Of a DNA stretch of 64,000 nt, positions 21,810 to 33,756 are shown piece after piece; positions within the stretch are counted from its first letter, which is position 1; each line of letters begins with the position of its first letter. The stretch is from Lytechinus pictus (lineage: Eukaryota > Echinodermata > Echinoidea > Temnopleuroida > Toxopneustidae): contig NC_087249.1 of NCBI RefSeq assembly GCF_037042905.1, positions 49,568,901 to 49,632,900 on the forward strand, read 5' to 3'. The translations under genes and the position numbers were made by a program. The notes below the pieces were generated by a model. It was not told the origin of the DNA. It saw only the letters and a program-made list of their open reading frames with translations, and ran no database searches.

Positions 21810-23783
21810 ACACTCAATTTCAGTCAGCATCAAGTATCGATTGCCATCCTAATAATGATAATAATTCACCCCTAGAAAGTACGATGTCTCCTTTTTCCAG
21901 AAATAACGATACTTAAAGGGCACTTAAAAGGGGCCGATAACATGCCTAATTGATATTGTTCTCGCGTGGTATTGATCTCTCAATTAAGGTGTGACATATC
22001 GATTCGTGCCAATCCGTGAACACGGAATTTCAGATCTTCATTGTCTAAAAAGGTTATTGTATACCTGTCAGAGTTCATGCTGTGATTATGTAAGAAACTC
22101 CGGGGTTTTTTCGAAGGGGGGGGGGGGGATGTAGTCTGCAGGCGGCACAATTTTCACAATGAGATATTTTTTAACCGTAATTTAGTTTTAGTCTTTGCAT
22201 TTTTTCTTGTAATGTACTCGATTAAGCATTGTGTATTTACAATGTATATTATTTTTTTTTATAATATGTCATTTACGTTGCATGCAAATGACCCAATGGA
22301 AGAACAGCGGTATTATGTTAACACCGCTGAAACGGGCAATCCTCCATATTTTTTATTTGACGATATATTTTTTTTTTTTTATTTGATCATGTTTATATTT
22401 TGTTTTATATGGAAATAAATACAAACAAACAAACACCCTGATTTAAACTTTGATCATCAAAAGGGTCTCCACGCAAAGACTAGCACATAAAAAATATGAT
22501 GCCAGTAGACTAGGCATTATAGGCTGCGCATTCAGACCCTTAACTCGAGAGAAGGGTTTGCACAGCAGACTTGGGGGAGGGGGCAGAAAGAAGACTGTGT
22601 AACCTAAAATTCTGTCTAAATACATTATTGTGGTATGATTTCCAGAATATCAAAGAATATATCGATACTGCAGTATTACTAAAGATTCATTATTTTGTAA
22701 GGAAAGTTGGAATAAATTTATTTTACCAAGACTTATTGATTTAAGTTTCAATTAGGGTAAATTCTTGCAGATTAGAAAGTGTTCCTCAGTAAACCTTAAA
22801 GAGTCATCTTTACTTGACGTTGTATTCCACTCAGAACATTTCTCGAAACATATCAATAAAATTCTTAATGTTTAAATTTTGTGACGTCACAAGCGAGCAT
22901 CTCCTCTTTTTCAATGCGATGTAAATTCTTTAAAATGTTATTTTTTCTGGAAACATTTTCTAAGAAAATTACGATTTTTTTAATCACAAGAGATCTCATT
23001 TCATACACGCTTCGACACGAAGTCACTATCCATATTCAAGGATCCAGGTTTCATATACCCATACGTGATATGAGAGAAATAACTGAAAAAAAAAATCGAT
23101 GTCGATTGTCGTGCAACAAAGGAGAAGTATGAATAGATCCCTGTATTTCAAATCTAAAGCCACCTTCGTTGGTTGCTATGGCGCTGGAAATAGGGGTATT
23201 TTGTTATCCCTGTGGGTCCAGCACTAAGGAACACGCGATATATTTCAATAAAGTGAGACTATTCATCTCTTAATTGTAATCCTTTATTAATTCACAAAGA
23301 TTTGATAAATAGAAAATAGAACCTCAACATAACAAATTGGTAGGGGGTTGGACCTTTCCCAAATACCTCTCAGAGTTGGTTTCTGTTATATGAAGCCCCT
23401 TTATCAATCAACATGATCAAAGCTTTTGAATTTTAACTCCCTCCGTGACCTCTTGTATGTGTATACATCTTCAACAATATAATTCAGAGGACAACGAATA
23501 TAACGATACACCGCTCCATATAATGTAATATACAAACTGACTTTTTAAAACGGTTATTTTTCCAAATCATTTGATTTTGCTCGGTTGGGAAGACTCTAAT
23601 GCATTTGCACCACAATATGTTACAAAGATCAAATGGTAGAATCGCAGAACGCTCCCAATACGCCCCTTTCAGGATTGTATTTAACATAACCATCGCAATT
23701 TACAATAAACTCGATAATCCCAGTTGTGTTTGATTTTTCGAGACTATACAGTACAACATATATGACATTATAATAGTTTAGAT
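21810..23783. other. No gene recognised
   Basis: AT-rich with scattered homopolymers (G-run at 22120, T-runs at 22250 and 22370). No open frame with a motif. Confidence 0.5.
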
Positions 23784-24373
23784 TTAAAGGGGTACTCAGG
23801 GCTGAAAACGATTATATCTAAATAAATAGAATAAAATTCACTGAGCAAAGTGCTCAAATTTCATTAAAATCTGATAATAACGAAGATATCTAAATTAAAA
23901 GTTTAGCAATATTTTGTGGAAACAGTTATAGATATGCACTACGTAATGAATATTCATTAATTAGGTGGGATGATGTTGTCACATCCCCCTTTTCCTTTTT
24001 CTTATGTTATAACATAAAATCATAATTATTTAATATTTTCATGCTTGTGTGTAAGATATGTCTCTCTTATCATAAAATAAGCTGCAGCAATATTCATCAA
24101 ATCAGTTGTCAATTATTTTTGTTTAGTTTTTGGAGGACAAATTTTGAATAAACAATTCATGTAATAAAATACAAACGAACAAGTGGGGGTATTAGTTTGC
24201 TCATTGTGTACTCTTGAAGATATGCATACAACTGTTTTACTGAAATAATGGAAATGTTTAAAATGTCATTACTTTTATTCCTTGTCCGATTCAGTGAAAT
24301 TTCCAGTGTTTCGTTTGTCTGATTTTTCTTTATCTGTTCAAATCATATTATTTTCAACCTTGAGTACCCCTTT
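23784..24373. mobile_element. MITE with AAAGGGGTACTCAGG / CCTTGAGTACCCCTTT ends
   Basis: Inverted ends AAAGGGGTACTCAGGGCTGAAAA and TTTTCAACCTTGAGTACCCCTTT, about 590 bp. Left end carries TTAA; the right does not. Inner text (TTCATTAAAATCTGA against TCCGATTCAGTGAAATTTC) relates it to the TTAAAGG family. Confidence 0.7.
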
Positions 24374-24549
24374 GAATGCATTAAAAACATTCTACAGAAA
24401 ATAGTACAGGAGATAAAATAAGAGTAGTATATTATAAAAAAGGAAAATTAATGGCGACAATGTTTTAAACAAAGAGAGAATGATTGTGTTTACATTTATG
24501 TGAGTGTTAGACAAGATGTCTAAAATAGAATTAGAAATATATGTACAGT

Positions 24550-24815
24550 CTTCCAGCCAGTCTTTCTATCAGACATTTTGTCTGTCAGTCATTCTGTCTA
24601 TCAGACATTTTGTCTGTCAGTCATTCTGTCTGTCAGTAGATATCGATGTTGCCGAAGACGACACCGATGATGCTTAAGACGTCGATGTGTATCTTTTAAT
24701 CATTCTGTCAGTCGCGGCCATTTGGTCTGTCATTCAGACTGTAAGACAGTTTGTCTGCCAGTCAGCCATTTTATCTGTCATTCAGTGTGTAAGACGGTTT
24801 GTCTGTCAGCCATCT
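24550..24815. repeat. Minisatellite of CTGTCAGTCATT units
   Basis: Repeated TGTCTGTCAGTCATTCTGTC phrases in about 250 bases, interrupted near 24640-24700. Confidence 0.75.
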
Positions 24816-24925
24816 TTTGGTGAAAGCAAACTTGGTGTCGAAGCGAGAAATTCTTGGGCCAAGCCTGTGTATCTTCGGGAAACTCTCATATCAAGAAAGC
24901 ACTGTCAGAAATCCGATCCGAGCAG

Positions 24926-24953
24926 TATGTGTGTGTGTGTGTGTGTGTGTGTG
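24926..24953. repeat. (GT)n microsatellite
   Basis: About 13 uninterrupted GT units followed by a G-run. Confidence 0.9.
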
Positions 24954-25025
24954 GGGGGTGATAGCAATATTTTGACCTGAAAATTCAAATTTTGGGTGAC
25001 ATCCCACACCAAGGGCTATGTATAC

Positions 25026-25460
25026 GGGGCTATTATACTACCATCTTTCAGTTAAAGGTCTATAACGATATTTTCGATGGCTATACTGTAATAGATTTGT
25101 TGTGATATCAGTAATGAATTACAGTAAATATCAATATGCGAGAGAGCGAAGCGAGCGAGCAAATTTCATCAGTTGGGAGACAAAATGGTGTCCAAAAACC
25201 TTCAACTACTGTGCAATTACCACACCACGGGCAATATATACTGTAGATGTGTACATAATACTACCATCTTTCGGTCAAAGGCATATCACTATTTTTCGAC
25301 GGCTATATGGATTTGTTGGGATATAAAGTAATAAATTACAGTACATATCAATATACGAGCGAGCGAAGCGAGCAAACAAATATCCATTAGTTGGAAAACA
25401 GAGTGATGGCCAAAATCGTCTTTCAATAGACCAGTTCAGTATTACCTCATGGGCAATTTT
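25026..25460. repeat. Direct duplication, about 230-bp unit
   Basis: TACTACCATCTTTC, ATTTTTCGA/GGCTATA, GATTTGTTG, ACAGTA.ATATCAATAT and GCGAGCGAAGCGAGC recur in the same order in two blocks (25037 onward and 25260 onward). Confidence 0.7.
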
Positions 25461-25571
25461 GTTCAAATGACCTTTCATTTCTTACATTATGATAGGCAGA
25501 TTTCAAAGCAAGATATTAATTATGTAAGCATGCCTTACATAGCAGGATGCAGAAATTGTATAGACCATGCA

Positions 25572-25704
25572 GGGGAGCGTTTCATGAAAGGTCCCATTTT
25601 ATACGACAGTTACCATAATAACAGTGACTCTCAGCCAATCATTATCAAGGAAAGTTGTCAGATCTGACAACTTGTCGGACGGAATAGTTGATGAAACGCT
25701 CCCC
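25572..25704. mobile_element. 133-bp MITE
   Basis: GGGGAGCGTTTCATGAA at the left and TTGATGAAACGCTCCCC at the right are inverted; the inner CAGATCTGACAACTTGTCGGAC region is also palindromic. Flanks ATGCA and ATGCG are a possible worn target duplication. Confidence 0.75.
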
Positions 25705-25719
25705 ATGCGACTAGAATAG

Positions 25720-26595
25720 CACACTAATGAACACTCTATGAAAGTATGTGTTGCATTATTACTTGAATGCAAGGTCATGTGACAATCCACTTTGCCGAAT
25801 GTGAAATACCAGTCGCTAGTGGACGCATTAATGTTTTTATGGATCTAATGAAAAACAAAATGCAAAAGAATATAAGAATAATCAAGATACTAAAGTTGGT
25901 GCCTATCTCATTAGATATTAAACCATCATGTCACTTTTAGTACGAATGACCTTCTTGTGATCATGCGCATAATGGAACTCCGAATTGGCTTATTAAGGGT
26001 GTGTAATTGTTGGAGAAAAGCTGTGAGCGCAGTGAGCGAGCCTTGAAAAAGTCGCTTCAGTAGTTTAAAATGGTATGCATACAATTATTATAGAGGGTGA
26101 TAAGTGTAAATTATAAATAACTTAAACTTTGGAAGATTTTGATTTTTTTAGACCAAAACTACCTTTATTTTGTAGCGAAAACCCCCTTTTTTTGCTTGCT
26201 TGTCAGATTTCTTGGAACCGAAACGACCTTCATTTTGCAGTGAAAACTTTTTTTTTGCTTGTCAATTTTTTCTAGACCAAAACTACCTTCATTAATGTTT
26301 GAAAGATGGACCATGGTAACCTCGAAAATTATCGCTTACAAATACGTTTTAAATATGTTAATATGAATTCTCTCGAGGTCAAAGTAATACTATTTGATTC
26401 CAAAGGAAATGATAGTCATCACAAGTCAATCAGTAGAGTTTTTTCTTTTGCATCGCGCCATCAACGGCAACAAGCGAGGGCCACTCTTCGTTACTTGTAG
26501 CGTGGACTTACTGTGCTTGTAGTATGTTCCTGTGGGTTGATCAGATGGGATCGGTATGCAGAGTGCGACATAATTGATAATGATCTAAAAAGCGC
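25720..26595. other. No gene recognised
   Basis: Between the 133-bp MITE and the Ty3/gypsy element. Repeated phrases GACCAAAACTACCTTCATT and GAAAAC..TTTTTTGCTTG (26150-26290) suggest a repeat remnant. No 3' LTR matching 30457-30623 is visible here. Confidence 0.5.
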
Positions 26596-29500
26596 TCAAG
26601 TTACTAAAAAAATATTCATGACTGAACATTTATTAATAAATTTCAGAATCTGATCTGCGTGACGTTTCCAAATGTATGAGGATGTTCCGATGCGAACTTC
26701 GACCTCGTAAGAGACCGGTCCTAACTTCCTCGTTATCCTTCCTGGGACCCACTTCTTCCCTTTTGCGTAGTTGCGGGCCACTACGTCATCGCCCTCTGAG
26801 AACTCGCGAATCGGACGGGAGTCGTGGTGTAGCTTTTGCGAAAGCTGATTCTTTTCAACAGTGGCCTTATTATCTGGTATTGCCATGTTGACTCGCGTGC
26901 GAAGCTTTCGTTTCATCAACATCTCGGCTGGTGTTTGCAAGGTTACCGAGTGCGGTGTAGATCGGTAGGATAGAAGGAATCTGGCTACGCGTGTCTGGAG
27001 TGGTCCTGACATCTTTCGAAGTGCTGCTTTCACGGTCTGAACAGCGCGTTCCGCGAGGCCATTTGTCGCTGGGTGATATGGCGCACTTTTCACGTGACGG
27101 ATGCCATTCGCTTTCATGAATGCACTGAATTTCTCGCTTGCGAAACAAGGACCATTGTCGGACACTAAGGTATGCGGTATTCCATGTGTTGAAAACACCT
27201 GTCGGAGCTTATCGATTGTGATGCTGCTAGTCGATTCGCGTGTGACTTGAACTTCGATCCATTTTGAATACGCGTCAACAAGGATTAATAGCATCTCTCC
27301 TTGCACTGGACCCGCATAGTCCACGTGCACACGGGACCAGGGTTGACTCGGATGCTCCCATGAATGTAGTGGTGCTTTTGGTGGATTTCGTTGGTGCTCC
27401 TGGCACTGTGGACATGCTCGGACTTTTTGCTCCAAGTCCGTATCGATTTGGGGCCACCACACATGGCTTCTTGCGATAGCCTTCATTTTCACAATGCCCG
27501 GGTGCGCTTCATGGATTTCTTCTATCATATGATCGCGACACTGGGGCGGTAGCACCACTCTACCCCCCCAAAGCACACATCCTTCATGTACACTTAGCTC
27601 ATTTTTACGGATGTAATAAGGATTCATTTCCTTCTTCATTTCACCCGGGTTATCCGGCCAACCGGTCATAGTATAATTGCGCACTCTCGCCAAAATCGGA
27701 TCCCTTTGGGTCATGGCGCGAACTCGCGAAGGTGTTGTCGGCGTCTTCTCCAACTCGCTCATTAGCAAGACGATTTCCTCTGGTACGGGTGGTTGTTTTG
27801 CAGTCGCTTTCCTCGGAAGGCGGCTTAACGCATCGGCATTAGCGTTTTCGGATCCCGGTTTGTACACAATTTCATATTCATACGCTGCTAGAATCAGTGA
27901 CCAACGAATCACTCTAGGGGAAACCATCAGCGGAATTGCTTTGTTGTTGCCAAATAAGCCTAGCAGTGGCTTGTGATCGGTGATGATTTTGAAACGTCGG
28001 CCATACAGATACGTGTGGAATTTCTTAACTCCAAATACTATTGCTAACCCCTCTTTGTCTAGCTGCGAATAATTTCGCTCCGCGGAATTCAGACTGCGCG
28101 ACGTATAGCCTATCGGCCTTTCCGATCCATCCTCCATCACGTGAGAAAGTACTGCCCCCACTCCGTAAGGGCTGGCGTCACATGATAGGACCAGCTGTTT
28201 GGTGTTGTCGTAGTGGGTCAAGATTTTCGCTGACTTCAGACTTTCCTTCGCTCGCTGGAATGCGGCTTTCTGTTCTTTCCCCCACTGCCAGTGTGAGGTG
28301 TTTCGGAGCAGACGATGTAGCGGCTCTAGCACTGTCGACAGATTTTGCATGAACTTTCCGTAGTAGTTCAGCATACCAAGAAATGCTCTCAGTTCCTTGA
28401 TATTTGTAGGCGCTGCCATCTCGGTAATTGCTCTCACCCGATCTTCTGTCGGCTGCAGCCCCTCAGCGCTGACCATGTGACCAAGATACTTCACTTCTTT
28501 CACGAGAAATTCGCATTTTTCTCGTTTTAGACGCAGCCCCGCATTCTTAAGTCTTTTAAGGACCTGTTCCAGGTTGTTGAGGTGCTCTGCCTCCGAACTG
28601 CCTGTTACTAGAAGATCATCCAGATATACAGCGACTCCAGGAATCCCAGCTAGCAGATTGTCCATCGTTCGCTGGAAAACAGCTGGTGCTGTAGATATTC
28701 CAAACGGCATTCTGGTGTATTGGAATAATCCACGATGTGTATTAATGGTCACTAATTCGCGAGAGTCTGGAGACAAGACTAATTGCTGGTATGCGTGGGA
28801 CATGTCCAGCTTCGTGAACTTCTTCCCGTTAACGAGTTTGGTGAATAACTCGTCGATCCTGGGAATCGGATAAGTATCCGATCTTGCAGCACTATTCACT
28901 GTAAGTCGGTAGTCTCCGCAAATCCGAATTGTGCCGTCTGCTTTGTCAATAGGAACGATTGGCGCAGCCCATTTCGAATACTGCACTGGTTCCAAAATCT
29001 TCTGACCCAACAATCGATCAATTTCTTGATTGACGCGATCGCGACGTGCGAGTGGAACTGGGCGGGCTTTAAGGAACTTTGGTTTGATAGCTGGATCAAT
29101 GTCAATGTCGACCTCTACGTCTTTAAGTGTTCCGAGCTCCTTATTAAATACCTCTGAGTGGCTGGAGAGAAGACTACTCAGTCGGTCTTCAATGACGCTG
29201 AACACCTCCTGCCAATCGAGCCGAATAACTTTCATCCAGTCCCTTCCAAGAAGGCTTGGCCCCGCCCCCTTAGCAACCAGAAGTCTAAGCGATGCCGTCT
29301 GGTTGTTATGGCTGACTGGTACGATGCATTCTCCCATCACCTCAATTTTTCCTTTATTGTAGGTGCGTAATTTCACTCGGCTATCTCGCAACTTCAATTT
29401 TTCGCCCCCTTTCCATGTTTTCTTCCATGTCTCCTCACTGATGATCGTAACGCCCGACCCAGTGTCGATCTCCATGGCAACGACCTCTCCTTTTACATTA

Positions 29501-30390
29501 ATGTCCACTGTAAATGGTTCTGAGGTCTTATTCTCTTTCGTCGTATGGTAGAGAGTATACACCTCCTCCTCTTCTTCCAGGTGGTGGCTTTTTTGGCTCC
29601 TCTCCTTAGCTGACCGCGACATGTATTTTTTTCCTTTATCTTTCCCTTGATCTGCCTTTTTGCTCGATCTACATACTCGGGAAAAATGACCTTTCTTTCC
29701 ACATTTATAACATTCCTCCCTTTTCGCTGGACATTCCTCACTTTCTGTGTGCATGGCTCTCCCACAGCGAAAACATGATGCGTCCTTGGACCTCGGACCC
29801 CGCTGATTTCGACCACTCCTCGGCTCCCGAACTTTGTTAACCGTTTCACTGCCGGGTTGTTTTCCTTCACGGAGGTCTGCCGTATTTCGATCGGCCGTTT
29901 CTATGGCGGTGGCAAGTGAAAGTGCCTTATCGAAATCGAGCGCGACTTCGGCCAACAGTCGTCGCTGGATCCTGTCATCATTCACCCCACACACCAATCT
30001 ATCTCGCAGCATCTCTTTAAGATTAGTCCCAAAATTGCAATGTTCAGCCAGGTGTCTCAACTGAGCTACATAATCCGAAACTGACTCACCGGATTTTCGT
30101 TGTCTTGAGTTGAACTTGAACCTCTGAACAATTTCCGATGGCTTCGGAACCTTGTGGTTCGTCACCGTTGCAATTATAGTCGAATAATCCACTTGTCCTG
30201 GCTTCTCCGGTGCCAACAAACTTGAAATCAGCCTGTAAGTCTGTCCTCCACAAACGGAGAGTAAGATAGCTCGCTTCTTCTCCACGTTGGCGATGTCGTT
30301 GGCGGCAAAGAAATGTTCTAGGCGTTCGGTGTACTGCACCCAGTCGCCACTTTCCACCTGAAACTCCCCAACTGTCCCGAAGGTAGTCAT
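26596..30390 (-). CDS. Ty3/gypsy Gag-Pol polyprotein, uninterrupted 1264 aa
   Basis: A single open frame encodes a full retrotransposon polyprotein. In order: Gag core (about 1-180); two zinc knuckles (C206-C220, spaced C-x2-C-x4-H-x5-C, and C227-C240, canonical CCHC); aspartic protease with DTGS at 309-312; reverse transcriptase (about 430-640) with catalytic YLDD at 589-592 and D529; RNase H with CDAS (D738) and TDHKPL (D805); integrase with an HHCC finger (H963, C993, C996 visible) and catalytic D1024, D1078, E1114 with DD35E spacing. It copies the element's RNA into DNA and inserts it. All catalytic residues look present. No env. Gag and Pol share one frame, so no frameshift site is needed. 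A splice-acceptor-like TTTTCTTTTGCAG sits just upstream of the ATG. The intact frame suggests a young copy. Confidence 0.92.
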   Translation of the reverse strand: MTTFGTVGEFQVESGDWVQYTERLEHFFAANDIANVEKKRAILLSVCGGQTYRLISSLLAPEKPGQVDYSTIIATVTNHKVPKPSEIVQRFKFNSRQRKSGESVSDYVAQLRHLAEHCNFGTNLKEMLRDRLVCGVNDDRIQRRLLAEVALDFDKALSLATAIETADRNTADLREGKQPGSETVNKVREPRSGRNQRGPRSKDASCFRCGRAMHTESEECPAKREECYKCGKKGHFSRVCRSSKKADQGKDKGKKYMSRSAKERSQKSHHLEEEEEVYTLYHTTKENKTSEPFTVDINVKGEVVAMEIDTGSGVTIISEETWKKTWKGGEKLKLRDSRVKLRTYNKGKIEVMGECIVPVSHNNQTASLRLLVAKGAGPSLLGRDWMKVIRLDWQEVFSVIEDRLSSLLSSHSEVFNKELGTLKDVEVDIDIDPAIKPKFLKARPVPLARRDRVNQEIDRLLGQKILEPVQYSKWAAPIVPIDKADGTIRICGDYRLTVNSAARSDTYPIPRIDELFTKLVNGKKFTKLDMSHAYQQLVLSPDSRELVTINTHRGLFQYTRMPFGISTAPAVFQRTMDNLLAGIPGVAVYLDDLLVTGSSEAEHLNNLEQVLKRLKNAGLRLKREKCEFLVKEVKYLGHMVSAEGLQPTEDRVRAITEMAAPTNIKELRAFLGMLNYYGKFMQNLSTVLEPLHRLLRNTSHWQWGKEQKAAFQRAKESLKSAKILTHYDNTKQLVLSCDASPYGVGAVLSHVMEDGSERPIGYTSRSLNSAERNYSQLDKEGLAIVFGVKKFHTYLYGRRFKIITDHKPLLGLFGNNKAIPLMVSPRVIRWSLILAAYEYEIVYKPGSENANADALSRLPRKATAKQPPVPEEIVLLMSELEKTPTTPSRVRAMTQRDPILARVRNYTMTGWPDNPGEMKKEMNPYYIRKNELSVHEGCVLWGGRVVLPPQCRDHMIEEIHEAHPGIVKMKAIARSHVWWPQIDTDLEQKVRACPQCQEHQRNPPKAPLHSWEHPSQPWSRVHVDYAGPVQGEMLLILVDAYSKWIEVQVTRESTSSITIDKLRQVFSTHGIPHTLVSDNGPCFASEKFSAFMKANGIRHVKSAPYHPATNGLAERAVQTVKAALRKMSGPLQTRVARFLLSYRSTPHSVTLQTPAEMLMKRKLRTRVNMAIPDNKATVEKNQLSQKLHHDSRPIREFSEGDDVVARNYAKGKKWVPGRITRKLGPVSYEVEVRIGTSSYIWKRHADQILKFINKCSVMNIFLVT

Positions 30391-30456
30391 TTTTCCGACT
30401 TTAATTTCGCTGCAAAAGAAAAACTATTATCACAGTTTATCCTCGTCGCCACTAAA

Positions 30457-30623
30457 TGACAAGTTTCACTCTGTATCATTAACTTATTTAGACGAATAGT
30501 ACGAGCAAGAAACAAACACATGAGGACACAAAGATGGCTGATTTAACTCTCCCTATAATATCGCACTGCGCAGGCGCAGCTTTACAATGTTGCCACATAA
30601 ATCATTATCATACATACATTACA
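30457..30623 (-). repeat. Putative 5' LTR of the Ty3/gypsy element
   Basis: On the minus strand the sequence starts TGTAATGTATGTATG and ends CTTGTCA, directly before the primer-binding-like GTGGCGACGAGG. TG...CA borders and position support an LTR of about 167 bp; the second LTR needed to prove it is missing. Confidence 0.45.
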
Positions 30624-30654
30624 ACTCACTCTTGCTACTTTCTTCCCCTTCCTT

Positions 30655-31135
30655 TCTTTCATGCTTTACCCCATCTCACCATCACCACTATCATCGTCGC
30701 CATCTTCATCATAATTATCACAATCGACGTCGTCGTCATTGTCATCATTACCATCACCACCATCGTCATCAACATCGATATTATCATCGTCATCATCTTC
30801 ATCGTCATCAACAACATCACCATCTTCATCGTCATCAACAACATCATCATCATCATCATCAACATCAATATTATCATCAACATTATCATCAATATTATCA
30901 TCATCAACATCATCAATGTTAACACCGTCAACATCATCAATACTGTCATCATCATCATCATCTTCAATAGTATCATCATCAACATCATCATAAATAACAT
31001 CATCATCAATATTATCATCATCAACATATTCATCAATGTTACCATCATCATGATCATCAACATCATTATCAATATTATCATCAACATCATTATCGATATT
31101 AACATCATCAACATCATTATCACAATCATCCTCCT
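30655..31135. repeat. Long CAT/ATC trinucleotide microsatellite
   Basis: Nearly 480 bases of (ATC/CAT)n with AAC and ATT interruptions. It is open in several frames on both strands, giving poly-Ile, poly-His, poly-Ser and poly-Met frames of up to 289 codons. These are artefacts of the repeat, not genes. Confidence 0.92.
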
Positions 31136-31212
31136 CCTTACCCCATTCAACGACCCTCTACTCCTCTCCTCACTCCAGCCCCCCCCCCCCCCCACCTGTA
31201 CCCCTCTCCTCT

Positions 31213-31306
31213 ACTGGCGTACAGATTGGGGGGGGGGGGGCTTGGGGGTTCTTCCCCACGCCATATCAAGCCCCTTCAATTTTTTTTTCTCATTACGCCA
31301 CTGCTC
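31213..31306. mobile_element. Very short CAGTGGCGTA-type element
   Basis: ACTGGCGTACAGATTGGGG at the left and CATTACGCCACTG at the right are inverted with G- and C-runs between. Resembles the ends of the element at 47865-48144. Confidence 0.45.
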
Positions 31307-31309
31307 TCC

Positions 31310-33239
31310 TATTAACCTCTTTCTCTTCCTGCCCAACTATCTCTACCCGGCCCATTACCTCAGATCATTACACATGGATATGATTAACTTATTTTCATTA
31401 TGATCATAGGAGACGAGATATTTTTATACTCTGAAATAATGAGTATACATTTAGAAATACCCGGCGAAAGGAAGCTACCTTGATATCTCTGGAATCTAAC
31501 AACATGCAATTCCTCTCCATAACCACAATCAGATGTGATCAAACTCAAAACGTGCATTGACCAATCAAATTTGCCCTTACAGGCATTGCATCGCTCAATA
31601 TATCGTACATAAACCAGCTAAAACCGTCATTTCAAATCTGCGAATGACTGCAAGAGTTTGTGTTCCAGGGCCTATAGAATCCTGTTTGACACTTCCTTAG
31701 TGACGTCCTTTGAACATAGTAGGTTCCTGTATAGTTTTTAAACTACTTAATTTAGCTTTAGATCGATGTTGATAAGCAGATTTTACATTACGGCTTTATT
31801 ACATCGAAGAATGTGATAATTTTTCTGACATATTATTAGTGTGTAGAAATTACTATCATTATGTGCGTTGTCATGGTTGCTGCTCTTATTTCATTGATAT
31901 CAAATCGTCAACATCGTTATCATTGACTTCATTACCAGTCATTATCATATTGAATTATTGATCATCATCAATGTTATAACCATGGGTACAAAAATGTATT
32001 TTAGAAAGGGATAGACTTTTTAAATGTCAAATTTTTCTCTAAACTGATAATTTGTACTTCCTCAGAAAAAAAAAAGTTCCTATCATGTCGGTCACTCTGC
32101 AAACTTCATGTCTTAACCGATTCTAGTGAAATTTTTAAATTCAAAACTGCAGTCAATTTTGGCAAATGACAATTGAGAAAATGTTGTCTGCAGTTGGCAA
32201 AAAACTTTCTGTACAATCCCCAATTTGTTTCAATTCGATGACTGTCTTCATTCTGTCAGCGATCTTTTTCCGAAATCAAGTATTAATGATTTTTCTTTAT
32301 TCCCTGTGCACACGCTGAAGACTAGAACTTTGGGATAATCATAATTGTAAGCACGGATAAGTTCATGGTGATGATGTAAAATGATTAAAGCTCACTTCAA
32401 ATGTTCAACAAAGCAAAATAATATTCTTCTCGACAGAATGACAATGTGTCATCAAATCGAACAATAAGTACAGTTTTCTGTGGTAACAACAGAACAATAA
32501 TTATCGAGCAATAGGAAAATTCTGAGGAGGCCGGATAAGGTGCATGGGTCATAAATTTTGACAATTTTAATCGAAAAATCTAAATCTAAAATTCAAACCT
32601 TATATCTACTACTTTCTATCCCTTTTCTCCTTTTTTGTAATATTAGTCGCGATTTTTTTATTTTATTTTTGTTGTATAAGTATTTATTTTTCTTGTTTGT
32701 CATTTATCCTTTTTTTTTTTTTTGGGGGGGGGGGTCCATTGCCCGGCCCACTCCCATCATCTGTACGCTAGTATGCCTACCTATTGGTGATAATGACTCT
32801 CATTGCAAATAAGCGCTTCACATCTGTTTCAGTCTCACACAACATTGGAATTTATGTTTTTATCTACGCTTTTAAATTTCACATATTAATCATTCACACT
32901 ACAAACATGCTATCCTTCCATATTAACATGATTAATGTCAAAACACTCACTCTCATGCAAAGAAGTGACATGTTGATACCAGCGTCTGGTGTGTACTTTT
33001 GAATAAGTACCAAGCTGAATGGCTCGAACATATTGTTCATTTTATTTTACTGTATCCACAAGCAGGGAAACGTTTTGGTGGCAATTTTAGGTAAGCTGAA
33101 TTATGATTTTATGAGTGATTCGATTTGAGTTCAATAGTGTTGTATAAAGAAAAAAATACAAATGGGTCTATGCTTGAATTAATAATGCAAGAAAATAGAA
33201 TACGGACATTGACGTGGACTTTTTATTAGTAATCAATAA
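31310..33239. other. No gene recognised
   Basis: AT-rich; a T-run/G-run at 32709-32733. No open frame with a motif. Confidence 0.5.
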
Positions 33240-33440
33240 AAAATGTTTTCACTACAAAAATGGAGATCAAAATGATGCCGAGAAATTTGAAAAGCAAAAA
33301 GCGAAAAGCAAATGTTTTCACAAAAAAATGGTCATTTTGGTTACATTTTTTTTTATTCTTACAAATCTTCCAGAATACCTGGGGTGCTGCCTATGGATAA
33401 TGATTAATACACGCACCCCCCCCCCCCCCCAGGGCCACGG
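33240..33440. repeat. Interspersed repeat, paralogue of 20440-20700
   Basis: Shares CACTACAAAAATGGAGATCAAA, GAGAAATTTGAAAAGCAAAA, GGTCATTTTGGTTACATTT and CTTCCAGAATACCTGG in order with the earlier copy, ending in a C-run. Confidence 0.65.
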
Positions 33441-33756
33441 TGAAATTACTAGTTGATAACAAAACAAAACTATCGTGTGAGATCTTCATCAAGCAAAACA
33501 GCCAAAAAAAGGACACATTATTACAATATTAAAAAAAAAAATCAGCGATTCCTGGTCGTTTGTGTATATAGAGCGCATGACATGGACGACCATTGAAAAT
33601 TTGATTACAAGAAATTTACAACACTTTCACACTCTTTTAAAGTATTGTTTTAATTTGTTAGATCCAAATTGAAATTAATAAATACAAGCCAAATTAATCA
33701 ATACTTTGTATATGTTGAATAGACCTTTTATTTCAATCGTTGGATCCCATGGATGA

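Larger units (their letters stand above)
26596..30623 (-). mobile_element. Ty3/gypsy retrotransposon (mag-like), 3' end truncated
   Basis: Minus-strand element: putative 5' LTR (30457-30623), a GTGGCGACGAGGAT-type primer-binding region next to it (about 30439-30453), then gag-pol in one frame. The order protease, RT, RNase H, integrase is the Ty3/gypsy order, and the TGGCGACGAG primer site fits mag-like elements. No downstream LTR is recognisable. Confidence 0.8.

Noticed and set aside
26676-30064. Many plus-strand frames of 60-110 codons opposite the Ty3/gypsy element
   Set aside because: Shadows of the real minus-strand gag-pol frame.
30534-31403. Long open frames of 289, 178 and 111 codons over the CAT repeat
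   Set aside because: Composition is pure repeat (Ile, His, Ser or Met runs) and frames are open on both strands; no domain.
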